Positions 8,456-17,067 of a stretch of 64,000 bases of DNA are shown in pieces. Source of the stretch: Allobosea sp. BK604. Its GTDB lineage: Bacteria; Pseudomonadota; Alphaproteobacteria; Rhizobiales; Beijerinckiaceae. Within the stretch, counting starts at the first letter, position 1, and every line of letters begins with the position of its first letter. The DNA is taken from NCBI RefSeq assembly GCF_004341515.1, contig NZ_SLZF01000004.1, positions 1-64,000 on the forward strand. Direction: 5' to 3'. A model generated the notes under the pieces. The model was not told the origin of the DNA. It saw only the letters and a program-made list of their open reading frames with translations, and did not search any database. Position numbers and translations under genes: made by a program.

Positions 8456-9610
8456 ATGACTACTTTTCGTCTGTGCAACCCGACGCAGATCCTGTTCGGC
8501 ACCGACCAGCTCAAGGAGCTGGAAAGTCTCGTCCCGGCCGGCACCAGGGTGCTCGTCCTCTATGGCGGCGGCAGCATCAAGCGGAACGGCGTCTACGACC
8601 AGGTCATGGCGGGCCTGAAGCAGTGCTCGGTCGTCGAGTTCGGCGGCGTCGAGGCCAACCCGGTCTATGAGACGATCCTGAAGGCGGCGGAACTGGCGCG
8701 CGCCTCGGGCACGCAGCTCATCCTCGCGGTCGGCGGCGGCTCGGTCGCCGATGCCGGCAAGTTCCTCGCCACGATCGTGCCGATCGAGGGCGTCGACCCC
8801 TGGGACTACCTGGTGCAGGGCGGCGCCTCGACCACGACCTTGCCTGTCGGCGTCGTGCTGACGCTGCCGGCGACCGGCTCCGAGAGCAACCCGGTCTCGG
8901 TGATCAGCAACAAGACCAAGGGTCTGAAGCTGCCTTTCGCCAACGAGAAGGCGCGGCCGCAATTTGCCATCCTCGACCCCGATTTCATGAAGAGCCTCGA
9001 CCGGCGCCAGCTCGAGAACGGCGTGGTCGACGCCTTCACCCATGTCATTGAGCAATACCTGACCCTGCCGGTGAATGCGCCGGTGCAGTTCGGCTTCAGC
9101 GAAACCCTGCTCAAGGTGCTGATCGAATGGGGCCCGAAGCTGATCGAGACCGGCAGCGCGGAGGCCCGCGAGAACGTGATGTGGGCGGCGAACCAGGCGC
9201 TGAACGGGCTGATCGGCGCCGGCGTGCCGCAGGACTGGTCGACGCATATGATCGGCCACGCCATCACCGCGCTTTCCGATCTCGACCATGCCCGCACGCT
9301 CACCCTGGTGATGCCGGCGCTGATGCGCTTCAAGGCGGCCGACAAGCTGCCGATGCTGGTGCGCTACGCCCGCAATGTCTGGGGCATCACCGAGCCGGAC
9401 GAGGCCAGGGCGGCCGAGCAGGCCATCGCGAAGACGGAAGCCTTCTTCCGGCAGATGGGCTGCCCGGTGCGCTTCAGCGAGATCGCCCCGCTCAAGGTCG
9501 CGCCCGAGGACATCGTCCATCACCTGGAGGAGGCCGGTCATACCGCGCTCGGCGAGCGCCAGGATATCGGCATTCCGCAGGTGCGCGAAATCCTCGAGCT
9601 GGCGGCCTGA
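8456..9610 (+). CDS. YqhD-like iron-containing alcohol dehydrogenase
   Basis: NAD(P)-dependent aldehyde reductase/alcohol dehydrogenase of 384 residues, closely following the YqhD pattern: NPTQILFG, VLYGGGSIKRNGVYDQV, LAVGGGSVADAGKF, TLPATGSESNP, NGVVDAFTHVIEQY, ALNGLIGAGVPQDWSTHMIGH and LDHARTL, with Asp and His residues for the metal. The start at ATG 8456 is set by homology and by a GAGGGG ribosome-binding site; upstream in-frame codons run through a dispersed repeat and are not coding. It may reduce the aldehyde released by the aldolase. Confidence 0.92.
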   Translation: MTTFRLCNPTQILFGTDQLKELESLVPAGTRVLVLYGGGSIKRNGVYDQVMAGLKQCSVVEFGGVEANPVYETILKAAELARASGTQLILAVGGGSVADAGKFLATIVPIEGVDPWDYLVQGGASTTTLPVGVVLTLPATGSESNPVSVISNKTKGLKLPFANEKARPQFAILDPDFMKSLDRRQLENGVVDAFTHVIEQYLTLPVNAPVQFGFSETLLKVLIEWGPKLIETGSAEARENVMWAANQALNGLIGAGVPQDWSTHMIGHAITALSDLDHARTLTLVMPALMRFKAADKLPMLVRYARNVWGITEPDEARAAEQAIAKTEAFFRQMGCPVRFSEIAPLKVAPEDIVHHLEEAGHTALGERQDIGIPQVREILELAA

Positions 9611-9613
9611 GCC

Positions 9614-10579
9614 ATGGCTATCGTTCTCGGCACCGGCGAATACCGCTTCGAGGCAGTGGAAGACTGGGCAAGACTGCCCGAGGGCATCGTGCTCGGTGAG
9701 GTCGCGGCAGTCGCCGTCGACGATCGTGACCGGGTCTACGCCTTCAATCGCGGCAAGCATCCGATGGTGGTGTTCGACCGCGACGGCAATTTCCTGTCGA
9801 GCTGGGGCCAGGAGCTGTTCGCACGGCCGCATGGCCTGCATATCGGTCCGGACCAGTCGATCTACTGCACCGATGACGGCAACCATACCGTCTGCAAATG
9901 CAGCCTCGACGGCAAGCTGGTGCTGCGCATCGGCCATCGCGACCAGCCGGCGCCGCAAATGAGCGGCAAGCCGTTCAATCGCTGCACCCATACGGCGCTG
10001 TCGCCCTCCGGGGAAATCTACGTATCGGACGGCTATGGCAACGCGATGGTGCATAAATATGCGCCGGACGGTCGCCATCTGATGTCCTGGGGCGGCCCGG
10101 GCTGCGACAAGGGGCAGTTCAACCTGCCGCATAATATTGCCTGCGATGCCGACGGCTATGTCTATGTCGCCGACCGCGAGAACCACCGCATCCAGATCTT
10201 CGACGGCAACGGCAAATACGAGGGCCAGTGGAACAACATGCATCGCCCCAGTGCGATGCTGCTGACGCCAGGTCCGTGCCCGCTCTGTTTCGTCGGTGAG
10301 ATCGGACCCTACATGGCGGTGAACCGCGACACGCCCAATCTCGGGCCGCGCATCAGCATCTTCTCGAAGGGCGAGCTGGTCGGACGGCTCGATGCCATCG
10401 GTGGGCCGGGCGCCGGGATCGGCCAGTTCACCTCGCCGCATGGGATCGCGCTGGATTCCCGCGGCGACCTCTATGTCGGCGAGGTCACGGTCGCGTCCTG
10501 GCCCTCGCTGTTTCCCGGTCAGCCCCTGCCCCAAAAGCTCAATTCGCTGAGGAAGTTCAGGCGCCTGCCGGCCGCCTGA
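9614..10579 (+). CDS. NHL-repeat beta-propeller protein (amidating-lyase-like)
   Basis: A 321-residue protein made of NHL-type repeats, for example ARPHGLHIGPDQSIYCTDDG, FNLPHNIACDADGYVYVADR and TSPHGIALDSRGDLYVGE. This is the six-bladed propeller seen in peptidyl-alpha-hydroxyglycine alpha-amidating-lyase-like proteins and in lactonases. No signal peptide is evident, so it is probably cytoplasmic. It starts three bases after the dehydrogenase gene. A lactonase or lyase role in the pathway is possible but not shown. Confidence 0.8.
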   Translation: MAIVLGTGEYRFEAVEDWARLPEGIVLGEVAAVAVDDRDRVYAFNRGKHPMVVFDRDGNFLSSWGQELFARPHGLHIGPDQSIYCTDDGNHTVCKCSLDGKLVLRIGHRDQPAPQMSGKPFNRCTHTALSPSGEIYVSDGYGNAMVHKYAPDGRHLMSWGGPGCDKGQFNLPHNIACDADGYVYVADRENHRIQIFDGNGKYEGQWNNMHRPSAMLLTPGPCPLCFVGEIGPYMAVNRDTPNLGPRISIFSKGELVGRLDAIGGPGAGIGQFTSPHGIALDSRGDLYVGEVTVASWPSLFPGQPLPQKLNSLRKFRRLPAA

Positions 10580-10615
10580 CCCGACTGGCTCCAGAACCGC
10601 GACAGGAAGATCACG

Positions 10616-11614
10616 ATGAAGAAGCTCATGAATGCGCCGGCGGACTTCGTCGACGAGATGCTCGATGGCCTGACCGCGGCCTGGCCCGCCGCCTTCGTGC
10701 GCGACGGCGAGAGCCGCCGCGTCATCCGCCGCACTGATGGCGCTCGCAAGGGTAAGGTCGGCGTAGTCTCGGGCGGTGGCTCGGGCCATTTGCCGCTCTT
10801 CACCGGCTATGTCGGCAAGGGGCTGCTCGATTCCTGCTCGATCGGCAATGTCTTCGAGGGGCCGACCGTCGATTCCTGCATCGAGGCGATCAAGCTCGCC
10901 GATGGCGGCGCGGGCGTGCTGCGCCTTTACGGGAACTATGGCGGCGACCGCATGAATTTCGACATGGCGGGCGAGTTCCTCGAGGACGAGATCAAGACCA
11001 CGACCGTGCTCGGCACCGACGACATCGCCAGCGCCGGCCCCGAGGAAAGCGGCAAGCGCCGCGGCGTCGCCGGCATCATCTACGCCTACAAGGCCGCCGG
11101 CGCGAAGGCCGAGGACGGCGCCTCGCTCGATGCCGTCACCGAGATCGCCCAGCGCACCGTCGATGCGACGCGCACGATCGGTGTCGCGCTCAGCCCCTGC
11201 CAGGTGCCGGGCGCGGCGCAGCCGAGCTTCACCATCGGCGAGGACGAGATCGAGATGGGCATGGGCATCCATGGCGAGCCCGGCATCTGGCGCGACAAGC
11301 TCAGGCCCGCAGATGCGGTCGCCGACGAGATGGTCCAGCGCTTGCTGGCGGACGCGCCCAAGGGCCGCGGCTCGCGGGTCTCGGTGCTGGTCAACAGCCT
11401 CGGCGCGACTCCTCTGGAGGAATTGCTGATCGTCTACCGTCGCGTCTCGGCGAAACTCAAGGGCGAGGGCATCGAGATCGTGCTGCCGCTCGTCGGCCAT
11501 TACGCCACGTCGATGGAGATGGCCGGGCTCTCGATCAGCCTGTGCGTCCTCGACCAGGAGATCGAGGCGCTGCTGCGCAAGCCGGCCGCCAGCCCGTTCT
11601 GGAGGGTGGCGTGA
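10616..11614 (+). CDS. dhaK: Dihydroxyacetone-kinase substrate-binding subunit DhaK family
   Basis: A 332-residue DhaK-type protein. The residues that hold dihydroxyacetone are present: His in GGGSGHLPLF, Asp in NYGGDRMNF and the covalent His in GMGIHGEPG near residue 220. No DhaM phosphotransferase protein is encoded nearby, so the pair with the next gene is more likely ATP-dependent. Related split kinases phosphorylate C4 sugars as well as dihydroxyacetone, so the substrate may be a keto-sugar produced by this pathway. The stop overlaps the GTG start of the next gene by four bases. Confidence 0.9.
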   Translation: MKKLMNAPADFVDEMLDGLTAAWPAAFVRDGESRRVIRRTDGARKGKVGVVSGGGSGHLPLFTGYVGKGLLDSCSIGNVFEGPTVDSCIEAIKLADGGAGVLRLYGNYGGDRMNFDMAGEFLEDEIKTTTVLGTDDIASAGPEESGKRRGVAGIIYAYKAAGAKAEDGASLDAVTEIAQRTVDATRTIGVALSPCQVPGAAQPSFTIGEDEIEMGMGIHGEPGIWRDKLRPADAVADEMVQRLLADAPKGRGSRVSVLVNSLGATPLEELLIVYRRVSAKLKGEGIEIVLPLVGHYATSMEMAGLSISLCVLDQEIEALLRKPAASPFWRVA

Positions 11615-12231
11615 GCGGGATCGAGCTCGCGGCGCTGGCCGGCGCCGTCGCGCGTGCCAAGGCGCGGATGGCGACGCTGGAACAGGAGCTGAACCTCGCC
11701 GATTCACGGCTGGGCGACGGCGATACCGGCGTGATGCTGGCGCGCGTCGTCGATGCGATGGCCGCGATCGACTATGCGGCTGAGCCCGATATCGGCGCCG
11801 CGCTCGGGCTGATGGCCCGCAAGACCGCGAGCGCGACCGGCTCGAGCCTGGGCACGCTGATCGCGACCGGCCTGCTGACCGTGAGCAAGCGGGTCAAGGG
11901 CGAGCCTGCCATCGCCTATGCCGATCTCGGCGGGCATATCGCCGCCGTGGTCGCGGCCATGGCCGCGCGCGGCGGCGCCACGCTCGGCGACAAGACCGTG
12001 CTCGACATTCTCGACGCGCTGGCGCGTGCCCTGGACGGCAAGGGCGACGGCGCTTCGGCCGCGAGTGCTGCGGTGGAGGCCTGCCGGACTACGCTTGCGG
12101 AATTCCGCGACCGGCCCTGCCGGATCGGCCGGGCCCGGATGTTCGCCGAGAAGAGCATCGGCATGGACGATCCCGGCATGCTCGCCGTCCATGAACTGGT
12201 CCTGGCGATCGCCGCGCCGGCGACGGCCTGA
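11611..12231 (+). CDS. dhaL: Dihydroxyacetone-kinase ATP-binding subunit DhaL family
   Basis: A 206-residue all-helical DhaL-type subunit, the partner of DhaK. The magnesium-nucleotide loop is LADSRLGDGDTGVML near residue 30: the Asp residues are kept, but the His of the usual GDGDHG is Thr. GSSLGTLIATG is the second nucleotide-contact region. GTG 11611 is chosen because it overlaps the DhaK stop (GTGA) and gives the usual family length. Confidence 0.88.
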   Translation: MSGIELAALAGAVARAKARMATLEQELNLADSRLGDGDTGVMLARVVDAMAAIDYAAEPDIGAALGLMARKTASATGSSLGTLIATGLLTVSKRVKGEPAIAYADLGGHIAAVVAAMAARGGATLGDKTVLDILDALARALDGKGDGASAASAAVEACRTTLAEFRDRPCRIGRARMFAEKSIGMDDPGMLAVHELVLAIAAPATA

Positions 12232-12270
12232 GCGCATCCGGCCGGCCAGAGGCCGATCCGGCAGATCGGG

Positions 12271-12930
12271 TCAGCCCCGTTGCAAGGCGCGCTTCTGCGC
12301 CAGCCTCACCGCGGGAGGGATGGGGGCGATGATCGGGATCGGGAACCGGTCGGACAGAGCCTGCGCCGCCACGCCCAAGGGCCCGCCGCCGAGCACCAGC
12401 GCCTGCACCGACAAGGTCTCGATCGCATGGGCGCAGGCCTTTGCCAGGGCCTCGACCAGGCGCTCGTGCTCGGTCATGACGGCATGGGGATCGCCTTCCG
12501 TCACGACGACGCCGCGCAGCGTCCTGCCATGGCCATAGGCGCGGGCGCTCGCCTCGATCGGGCCGACGAGGCCGGGCGTGGTCGTGATCACCGCAAAGGC
12601 CCTGTCGCCGGACCCTGCTTCGCCCATCGCGGCTTCGGCGATGCCCGTGACCGGACATGACAGGCGCAGCCGCAATGCCGCCAGCCCGGGATCGCCGAAA
12701 GCCGCGATGATGACGCCGTCGGGAGGCACGGCCGCGATCTGGCCGGAAAGCGCCTGCACCGCCGCTGCCGCCGTCGCCAGCGTTTGCTCGGTGGTGATGA
12801 GCGGAACCCCGTAGGGCGCGCTCATGGCGTCGATCAGGGTGCCCGGCGCGGCCGCCGCCTGGGCGATGAAGCGCATCGACGCGGTCGTCTCGGCATTCGT
12901 GTTTGGATTGAGCAGGAGCAGGCGCATCAT
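12271..12930 (-). CDS. Aspartate/glutamate (hydantoin) racemase family protein
   Basis: A 219-residue protein beginning MMRLLLLNPNTNAETTASMR, which matches hydantoin racemases. The two cysteines expected for a two-base racemase are visible in LRLSCPVTGIAEAA and, less clearly, the region VLGGGPLGVAAQ replaces the usual second Cys motif, so activity is uncertain. Either of two adjacent ATG codons (12930, 12927) can start it; a longer reading frame to 13014 only translates a dispersed repeat. It converges on dhaL. Confidence 0.82.
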   Translation of the reverse strand: MMRLLLLNPNTNAETTASMRFIAQAAAAPGTLIDAMSAPYGVPLITTEQTLATAAAAVQALSGQIAAVPPDGVIIAAFGDPGLAALRLRLSCPVTGIAEAAMGEAGSGDRAFAVITTTPGLVGPIEASARAYGHGRTLRGVVVTEGDPHAVMTEHERLVEALAKACAHAIETLSVQALVLGGGPLGVAAQALSDRFPIPIIAPIPPAVRLAQKRALQRG

Positions 12931-12965
12931 GGCTGGAACGGCACCGTTGTCATGAGGGCGCGAGG

Positions 12966-13061
12966 GCATTTTCGAGCGAAGTGGATACCGGTTCGCGTGA
13001 AGAAAATGCGACAAAACAAAGGAAAAGGGAATTTTCGCGCTTCGGAGAAGCGCGGAAATGC
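12966..13061. repeat. Composite repeat A-B, copy 2
   Basis: Unit A (12966-13009) is the 44-base palindrome-like element. After about 20 bases comes unit B (13030-13061), a hairpin with 7-base arms CGCGCTT / AAGCGCG and loop CGGAG. The same order and the same spacer length recur in inverted orientation at 32135-32230. It lies between the divergent racemase and RTX genes. Confidence 0.85.
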
Positions 13062-13445
13062 GCTTGCGGTCCCGGCGCGGATTGTGGTCCGGAGCCGCCT
13101 GCGCCGGCTGGCGAGCTGCCCGATACTATCCGGAATAGTTAGGAAGCGCATCTTGCTGCCGGGCGATGCTGACGAAAATCGCAGTCCGTGCCGCCATCCT
13201 GCCCCAGGACGGGGCCTCGGACGCGATCGCGCAAGGCTAAGTCGCAGCGTTGAGCGCGTCCTCCGAAAGCACTCCAAAGCATTCGCCAAGCATTTCTGTC
13301 ACCAATTGGGGATTATCGCGGAAGGCCAGCTTCCCTAGCCTCCCGGGCGCATCCTGGCCGTCATCAGCAAACAGTCATGCCTCGCTCCGGCGAGAGGTCT
13401 GTCTTCGACGATGATCACGCGGTCGGAAACCAGGGAGACACCGTT
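13062..13445 (+). promoter_or_regulatory. Long leader region before the RTX gene
   Basis: About 380 bases without a convincing gene. Short reading frames here lack ribosome-binding sites and family features. A TATCCGGAATAGTTAG stretch near 13128 is locally AT-richer. AGGGAGA precedes the RTX start at 13446. I see no clear sigma-70 or EcfG promoter; the region presumably holds the RTX promoter and untranslated leader. Confidence 0.3.
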
Positions 13446-15188
13446 ATGGCAACGTATCAAGGTACCAACGGTCCAGATTTCATCAATCTAGCAGTCATTC
13501 CCGGTCATCCAGCCAATGCGAACGGCAATGGCGGAAACGACACGATCTTCGGTACTGAGGTCAACAATATCCTGCACGGCAACAATGGCGACGATCTCGT
13601 CGTCGGCCGCCTCGGTGACGACAGCGTCTTTGGCGACAAGGGCAACGATACCCTGTACGGCGACGAGTATGACGGCACCGGCGCCGGCGCCGACACGATG
13701 AGCGGCGGCGAGGGTGACGACACCGCCTATGGCGGTGGCGGCGACGACTCCATCAATGGTGATGCCGGCAACGACGCGCTGTTCGGCGAGGATGGCAACG
13801 ACACCGTCAATGGCGGCGACGGCAATGACACGGTCGATGGCGGGGCCGGCGACGACACGCTGGACGGCGGCAATGGCGACGACCAGATGACCGGCGGCGA
13901 CGGTGACGATTACATGACCGGCGGCGCCGGTATCGACACGATGTCGGGCGATGCCGGCAGCGACGAGATGCATGGCGGTGACGGCGACGACACCATGAAC
14001 GGCGGCACCGAGGGCGATCTGCTCTTCGGCGAAGGCGGCAACGACACCCTGCATGGCGACGAGGGCGACGACCGCGTCGATGGCGGTGCCGGCAACGACA
14101 CCTTGACCGGTGACGATGGTGACGACGACCTGCGCGGCGGCTCCGGCAACGACAATATCGACGGTGGCGACGGCGATGATTTCAGCTTGGCCGGCTCCGG
14201 CAACGACACGGTCAATGGCGGCGACGGCAACGATATCCTCAACGGCAACGATGGTGCCGACACCATCAATGGCGACGCCGGGGACGACATCATCAACGGC
14301 GATGCCGGAGCCGACACGCTCTCCGGCGGTGACGGCCTCGACACGATCAGCGGCGGCGGTGGCGCCGACTCGATCGATGGCGGCGCCGATAATGACCAGC
14401 TCTCGGGCGATGCCGGCCAGGATTACATGCTCGGTGGTGACGGCGACGATACCATGAGCGGCGGCGACGGTGCCGATACCGTCGATGGCCAGGCCGGCAA
14501 CGATACGGTCAACGGCGACGCCGGCAACGATCTGCTCTACGGCGGTGAGGGCGACGACACCATGGATGGCGGCGTCGGCGGCGACACCATGTATGGCGGT
14601 GACGGCCTCGACCTGATGAATGGCGGCGATGGCGCCGACTGGATGTCGGGCGGGGCCGACGACGACACCATGAATGGCGGCGCCAATGGCGACGTGATGT
14701 TCGGCGATGATGGCAACGACACGATCAATGGCGAGGCCGGCGCCGATACGCTCTCCGGTGGCGAGGGTGACGACGCGCTCAGCGGCGGTGGCGGAGCCGA
14801 TGTCGTCAATGGCGATGATGGCGACGACACGCTCGAGGGCAATGGCGGCAACGATACGCTCGTCGGCGGTGAAGGGGACGACCTGCTCAGCGGCGGGACC
14901 GGCACCGACAGCTTCGAGTTCGACGGCGACGGCGTCGATTTCGGCGATGACGAGATCACCGATCTCAGCTTCGCCAATGATGATACCGTCGTCATCGACG
15001 TTCCCGATGGTTTCGACCCGGATGCCGATGTCACGGTGGTCGATGACGGGGTCAACACCACGCTGACCTTCGCCTTCGGCTCGATCGTGCTCGACGGCAT
15101 CACCAGCGGTCTGCCCGATCCGTTCACGCTCGACTCGATCGCCGACATCAATGCCTTCGCGGGCTATGAGGCGATCCAATTGGTGTGA
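13446..15188 (+). CDS. RTX calcium-binding repeat protein, type I secretion substrate
   Basis: A 580-residue acidic protein built almost wholly of glycine/aspartate nonapeptides (GGXGXDXUX), from about residue 35 to 495. No enzyme domain is visible. The last 85 residues (from TGTDSFEFDGDG) leave the repeat pattern and end in a hydrophobic tail AFAGYEAIQLV, as expected for an uncleaved C-terminal type I secretion signal. RTX repeats bind calcium and fold outside the cell. The secretion ATPase and fusion protein follow directly. A surface, matrix or biofilm role is the best guess. ATG 13446 has AGGGAGA ahead of it. Confidence 0.92.
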   Translation: MATYQGTNGPDFINLAVIPGHPANANGNGGNDTIFGTEVNNILHGNNGDDLVVGRLGDDSVFGDKGNDTLYGDEYDGTGAGADTMSGGEGDDTAYGGGGDDSINGDAGNDALFGEDGNDTVNGGDGNDTVDGGAGDDTLDGGNGDDQMTGGDGDDYMTGGAGIDTMSGDAGSDEMHGGDGDDTMNGGTEGDLLFGEGGNDTLHGDEGDDRVDGGAGNDTLTGDDGDDDLRGGSGNDNIDGGDGDDFSLAGSGNDTVNGGDGNDILNGNDGADTINGDAGDDIINGDAGADTLSGGDGLDTISGGGGADSIDGGADNDQLSGDAGQDYMLGGDGDDTMSGGDGADTVDGQAGNDTVNGDAGNDLLYGGEGDDTMDGGVGGDTMYGGDGLDLMNGGDGADWMSGGADDDTMNGGANGDVMFGDDGNDTINGEAGADTLSGGEGDDALSGGGGADVVNGDDGDDTLEGNGGNDTLVGGEGDDLLSGGTGTDSFEFDGDGVDFGDDEITDLSFANDDTVVIDVPDGFDPDADVTVVDDGVNTTLTFAFGSIVLDGITSGLPDPFTLDSIADINAFAGYEAIQLV

Positions 15189-15194
15189 CGCGAT

Positions 15195-15228
15195 TTGAGG
15201 GACGGCGGCGAACGCCGCCGTCCCTCAA
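15195..15228 (+). terminator. Strong hairpin between RTX gene and its exporter
   Basis: Perfect 16-base arms beginning TTGAGGGACGGCGGCG around a 2-base centre, seven bases after the RTX stop codon. No T-run follows. It probably reduces read-through or stabilises the RTX message, so that substrate is made in excess of exporter. Confidence 0.8.
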
Positions 15229-15267
15229 CGGCAAACGCAGGATCCGCTTCTCGCCTGGTCTGAGTCC

Positions 15268-17067
15268 ATGCCCGACGCCTTTGCAAGTCGTACGGCTTCA
15301 GAATCCCGCGCCGACCCCAGGACCGCCGGTTTGACAGGGCAGACGCTCTTCAAGGCGATTCCGGGGCGGTATGTCCTTGTCTGGGTTCTATTCTTCAGCA
15401 TCGTCATCAACGCGCTGCTGCTGATCGTGCCGTTCTATACGATCCAGGTCTTCGACCGCGTCATCACCAGCGGCAATGTCGATACGCTGATCGGCCTGAC
15501 GGTGCTTGCGCTGGCGGCGCTGAGCTTCAGCACCTGTTTCGATGTACTGCGCTTTCGCATGCTCGGCCGCTTCGCGGTCGGCTTCGAGCAGTTCCTGGCG
15601 CCGCTCGTCCTCAAGGCCTCGATCATCGATCCGGCACGGCGAGGCGATGGTGATGCGCATGACATGGTGCGGGTGCGCGAGCTCAGGACGTTCCTGGCGA
15701 GCGGCACCATCGCCACCCTGATCGACGCGCCGTTCCTGCCCGCCTTCATCATCGTGCTCTACCTGATCCAACCCTGGTTCGGGCTGCTCGCGACGATCGG
15801 CTCGCTGCTGCTGCTCGCGCTTGCCGTTCTGAGCGGGCGTGTGGCCCGGGCGGAACTCGCCCCGGCCACGAGCGCCGCCCAGCGCAGCCAGCGCGCGCTC
15901 GACGGCATCGTCAGGCATGGCGGCCTGTTGCGGGCGATGGGCTGGACGCAGGGCGCCATCCGCGAATTCGCCTGGCTCAACGACCGCGCACTGGCGCCGA
16001 TGGTCAGGGCGAACGAGCGCGTCGCGCTGATCGCATCGATCGCCCATCTGCTCCGGGTGTCGCTCCAGGTCCTGGCGATCGGGACCGGAGCGTGGCTGAC
16101 CCTGCAGAACGAGGTCATGGTCGGCGGGATGATGGCGAGCTCGATCATCATCAGCCGGACGCTGGCGCCGATGGAGCATCTCGTCGCCGGGCTGCGCTCG
16201 CTGGTCTCCGCGCGCGATGCCTGGGCGCAGGTCTGCCGGGCGACGGGGGCAGCGCTGAGCAGTCGGCGCCGGACGCTGCTGCCGCCGCCTGTCGGGGCGC
16301 TGGACGTCGTCGCCGTCGGCTTCCGACTCGCCAAGGCCAGCCGGGCGGCTCTGGCCGGCGTCAATTTCCGCTGTCCCCCCGCCAGCGTCGTCGTCGTCAT
16401 CGGCCCGACCGGTGCCGGCAAGTCGACGCTGCTGCGCATGCTCGCCGGGCTCGACAAGCCGACGCTGGGGAGCATTCGCCTGGACGGCGCCGCGCTCGAT
16501 GATTGGGATCCGGACCAACTCGGCCGCTATGTCGGCTATCTCCCGCAGGATGTCGAACTGCTCGGCGGCACGATCGCGGAGGCGATCGCTGGTTTCGACG
16601 AAACCGCGACGGATGAGGATGTCGTCGCGGCCGCCCGGCAGGCGAGCGCCCATGAGATGATCCTCTCCCTGCCCAATGGCTACGAGACCGAGATCGGCAG
16701 CGACGGCGCCAAGCTGTCGGGCGGCCAGCGCCAGCGTATCGGCCTCGCCAGGGCGCTCTCCGGCAATCGCCGGCTGATCCTGCTGGACGAGCCGAATTCC
16801 AATCTCGATCCCGAGGGGGAGGAGGCCCTCTGCACCGCGATCAGGGACGCGAAGGCGCGCGGTGCGACCCTGGTAATCGTGACGCATCGCCCGCGCCTGT
16901 TCACCGTTGCGGATTTCGTGCTGTTCCTGCGCGGTGGCGGCCAGGTCGCCTTCGGCCCGCCATCCGAGGTACTGCCTAAAACCATGTCCGGCGTCACGCC
17001 GCTCCGGCAGCCGAGCGCGGCGTCGAACGACCAGGCCAAGCCGGTGATCGCCGAGGGGAGGCGCTGA
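15268..17067 (+). CDS. Type I secretion ATPase/permease (PrtD-like ABC exporter)
   Basis: A 599-residue inner-membrane ABC exporter. Residues about 40-310 carry the transmembrane domain; the nucleotide-binding domain has Walker A GPTGAGKSTLLRML near residue 385, signature LSGGQRQRIGLARAL and Walker B LILLDEPNSN. There is no C39 peptidase domain, which fits export of RTX proteins with C-terminal signals. It overlaps the fusion-protein gene by one base (TGATG). No TolC-like outer-membrane protein is in the window. Confidence 0.95.
   Translation: MPDAFASRTASESRADPRTAGLTGQTLFKAIPGRYVLVWVLFFSIVINALLLIVPFYTIQVFDRVITSGNVDTLIGLTVLALAALSFSTCFDVLRFRMLGRFAVGFEQFLAPLVLKASIIDPARRGDGDAHDMVRVRELRTFLASGTIATLIDAPFLPAFIIVLYLIQPWFGLLATIGSLLLLALAVLSGRVARAELAPATSAAQRSQRALDGIVRHGGLLRAMGWTQGAIREFAWLNDRALAPMVRANERVALIASIAHLLRVSLQVLAIGTGAWLTLQNEVMVGGMMASSIIISRTLAPMEHLVAGLRSLVSARDAWAQVCRATGAALSSRRRTLLPPPVGALDVVAVGFRLAKASRAALAGVNFRCPPASVVVVIGPTGAGKSTLLRMLAGLDKPTLGSIRLDGAALDDWDPDQLGRYVGYLPQDVELLGGTIAEAIAGFDETATDEDVVAAARQASAHEMILSLPNGYETEIGSDGAKLSGGQRQRIGLARALSGNRRLILLDEPNSNLDPEGEEALCTAIRDAKARGATLVIVTHRPRLFTVADFVLFLRGGGQVAFGPPSEVLPKTMSGVTPLRQPSAASNDQAKPVIAEGRR

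Noticed and set aside
8273-11707. Minus-strand open frame of 1144 codons
   Set aside because: It runs antisense across several well-recognised genes, is Asp/Arg/His-rich as expected for a shadow frame in GC-rich DNA, and shows no domain.
12931-13014. Longer N-terminus for the racemase
   Set aside because: The extension again translates the family A repeat; the typical family start MRLLLLNPNTN lies at 12927-12930.
13600-14900. Periodic DNA that could suggest a CRISPR or satellite array
   Set aside because: The period follows nine-residue RTX codons, varies in sequence and stays in frame throughout; there are no spacers or cas genes.
13488-15179. Long minus-strand reading frame opposite the RTX gene
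   Set aside because: It mirrors the repetitive GC-rich plus-strand codons and has a monotonous Val/Ile/Ala composition; the plus-strand frame has clear RTX motifs, a ribosome-binding site and exporter context.
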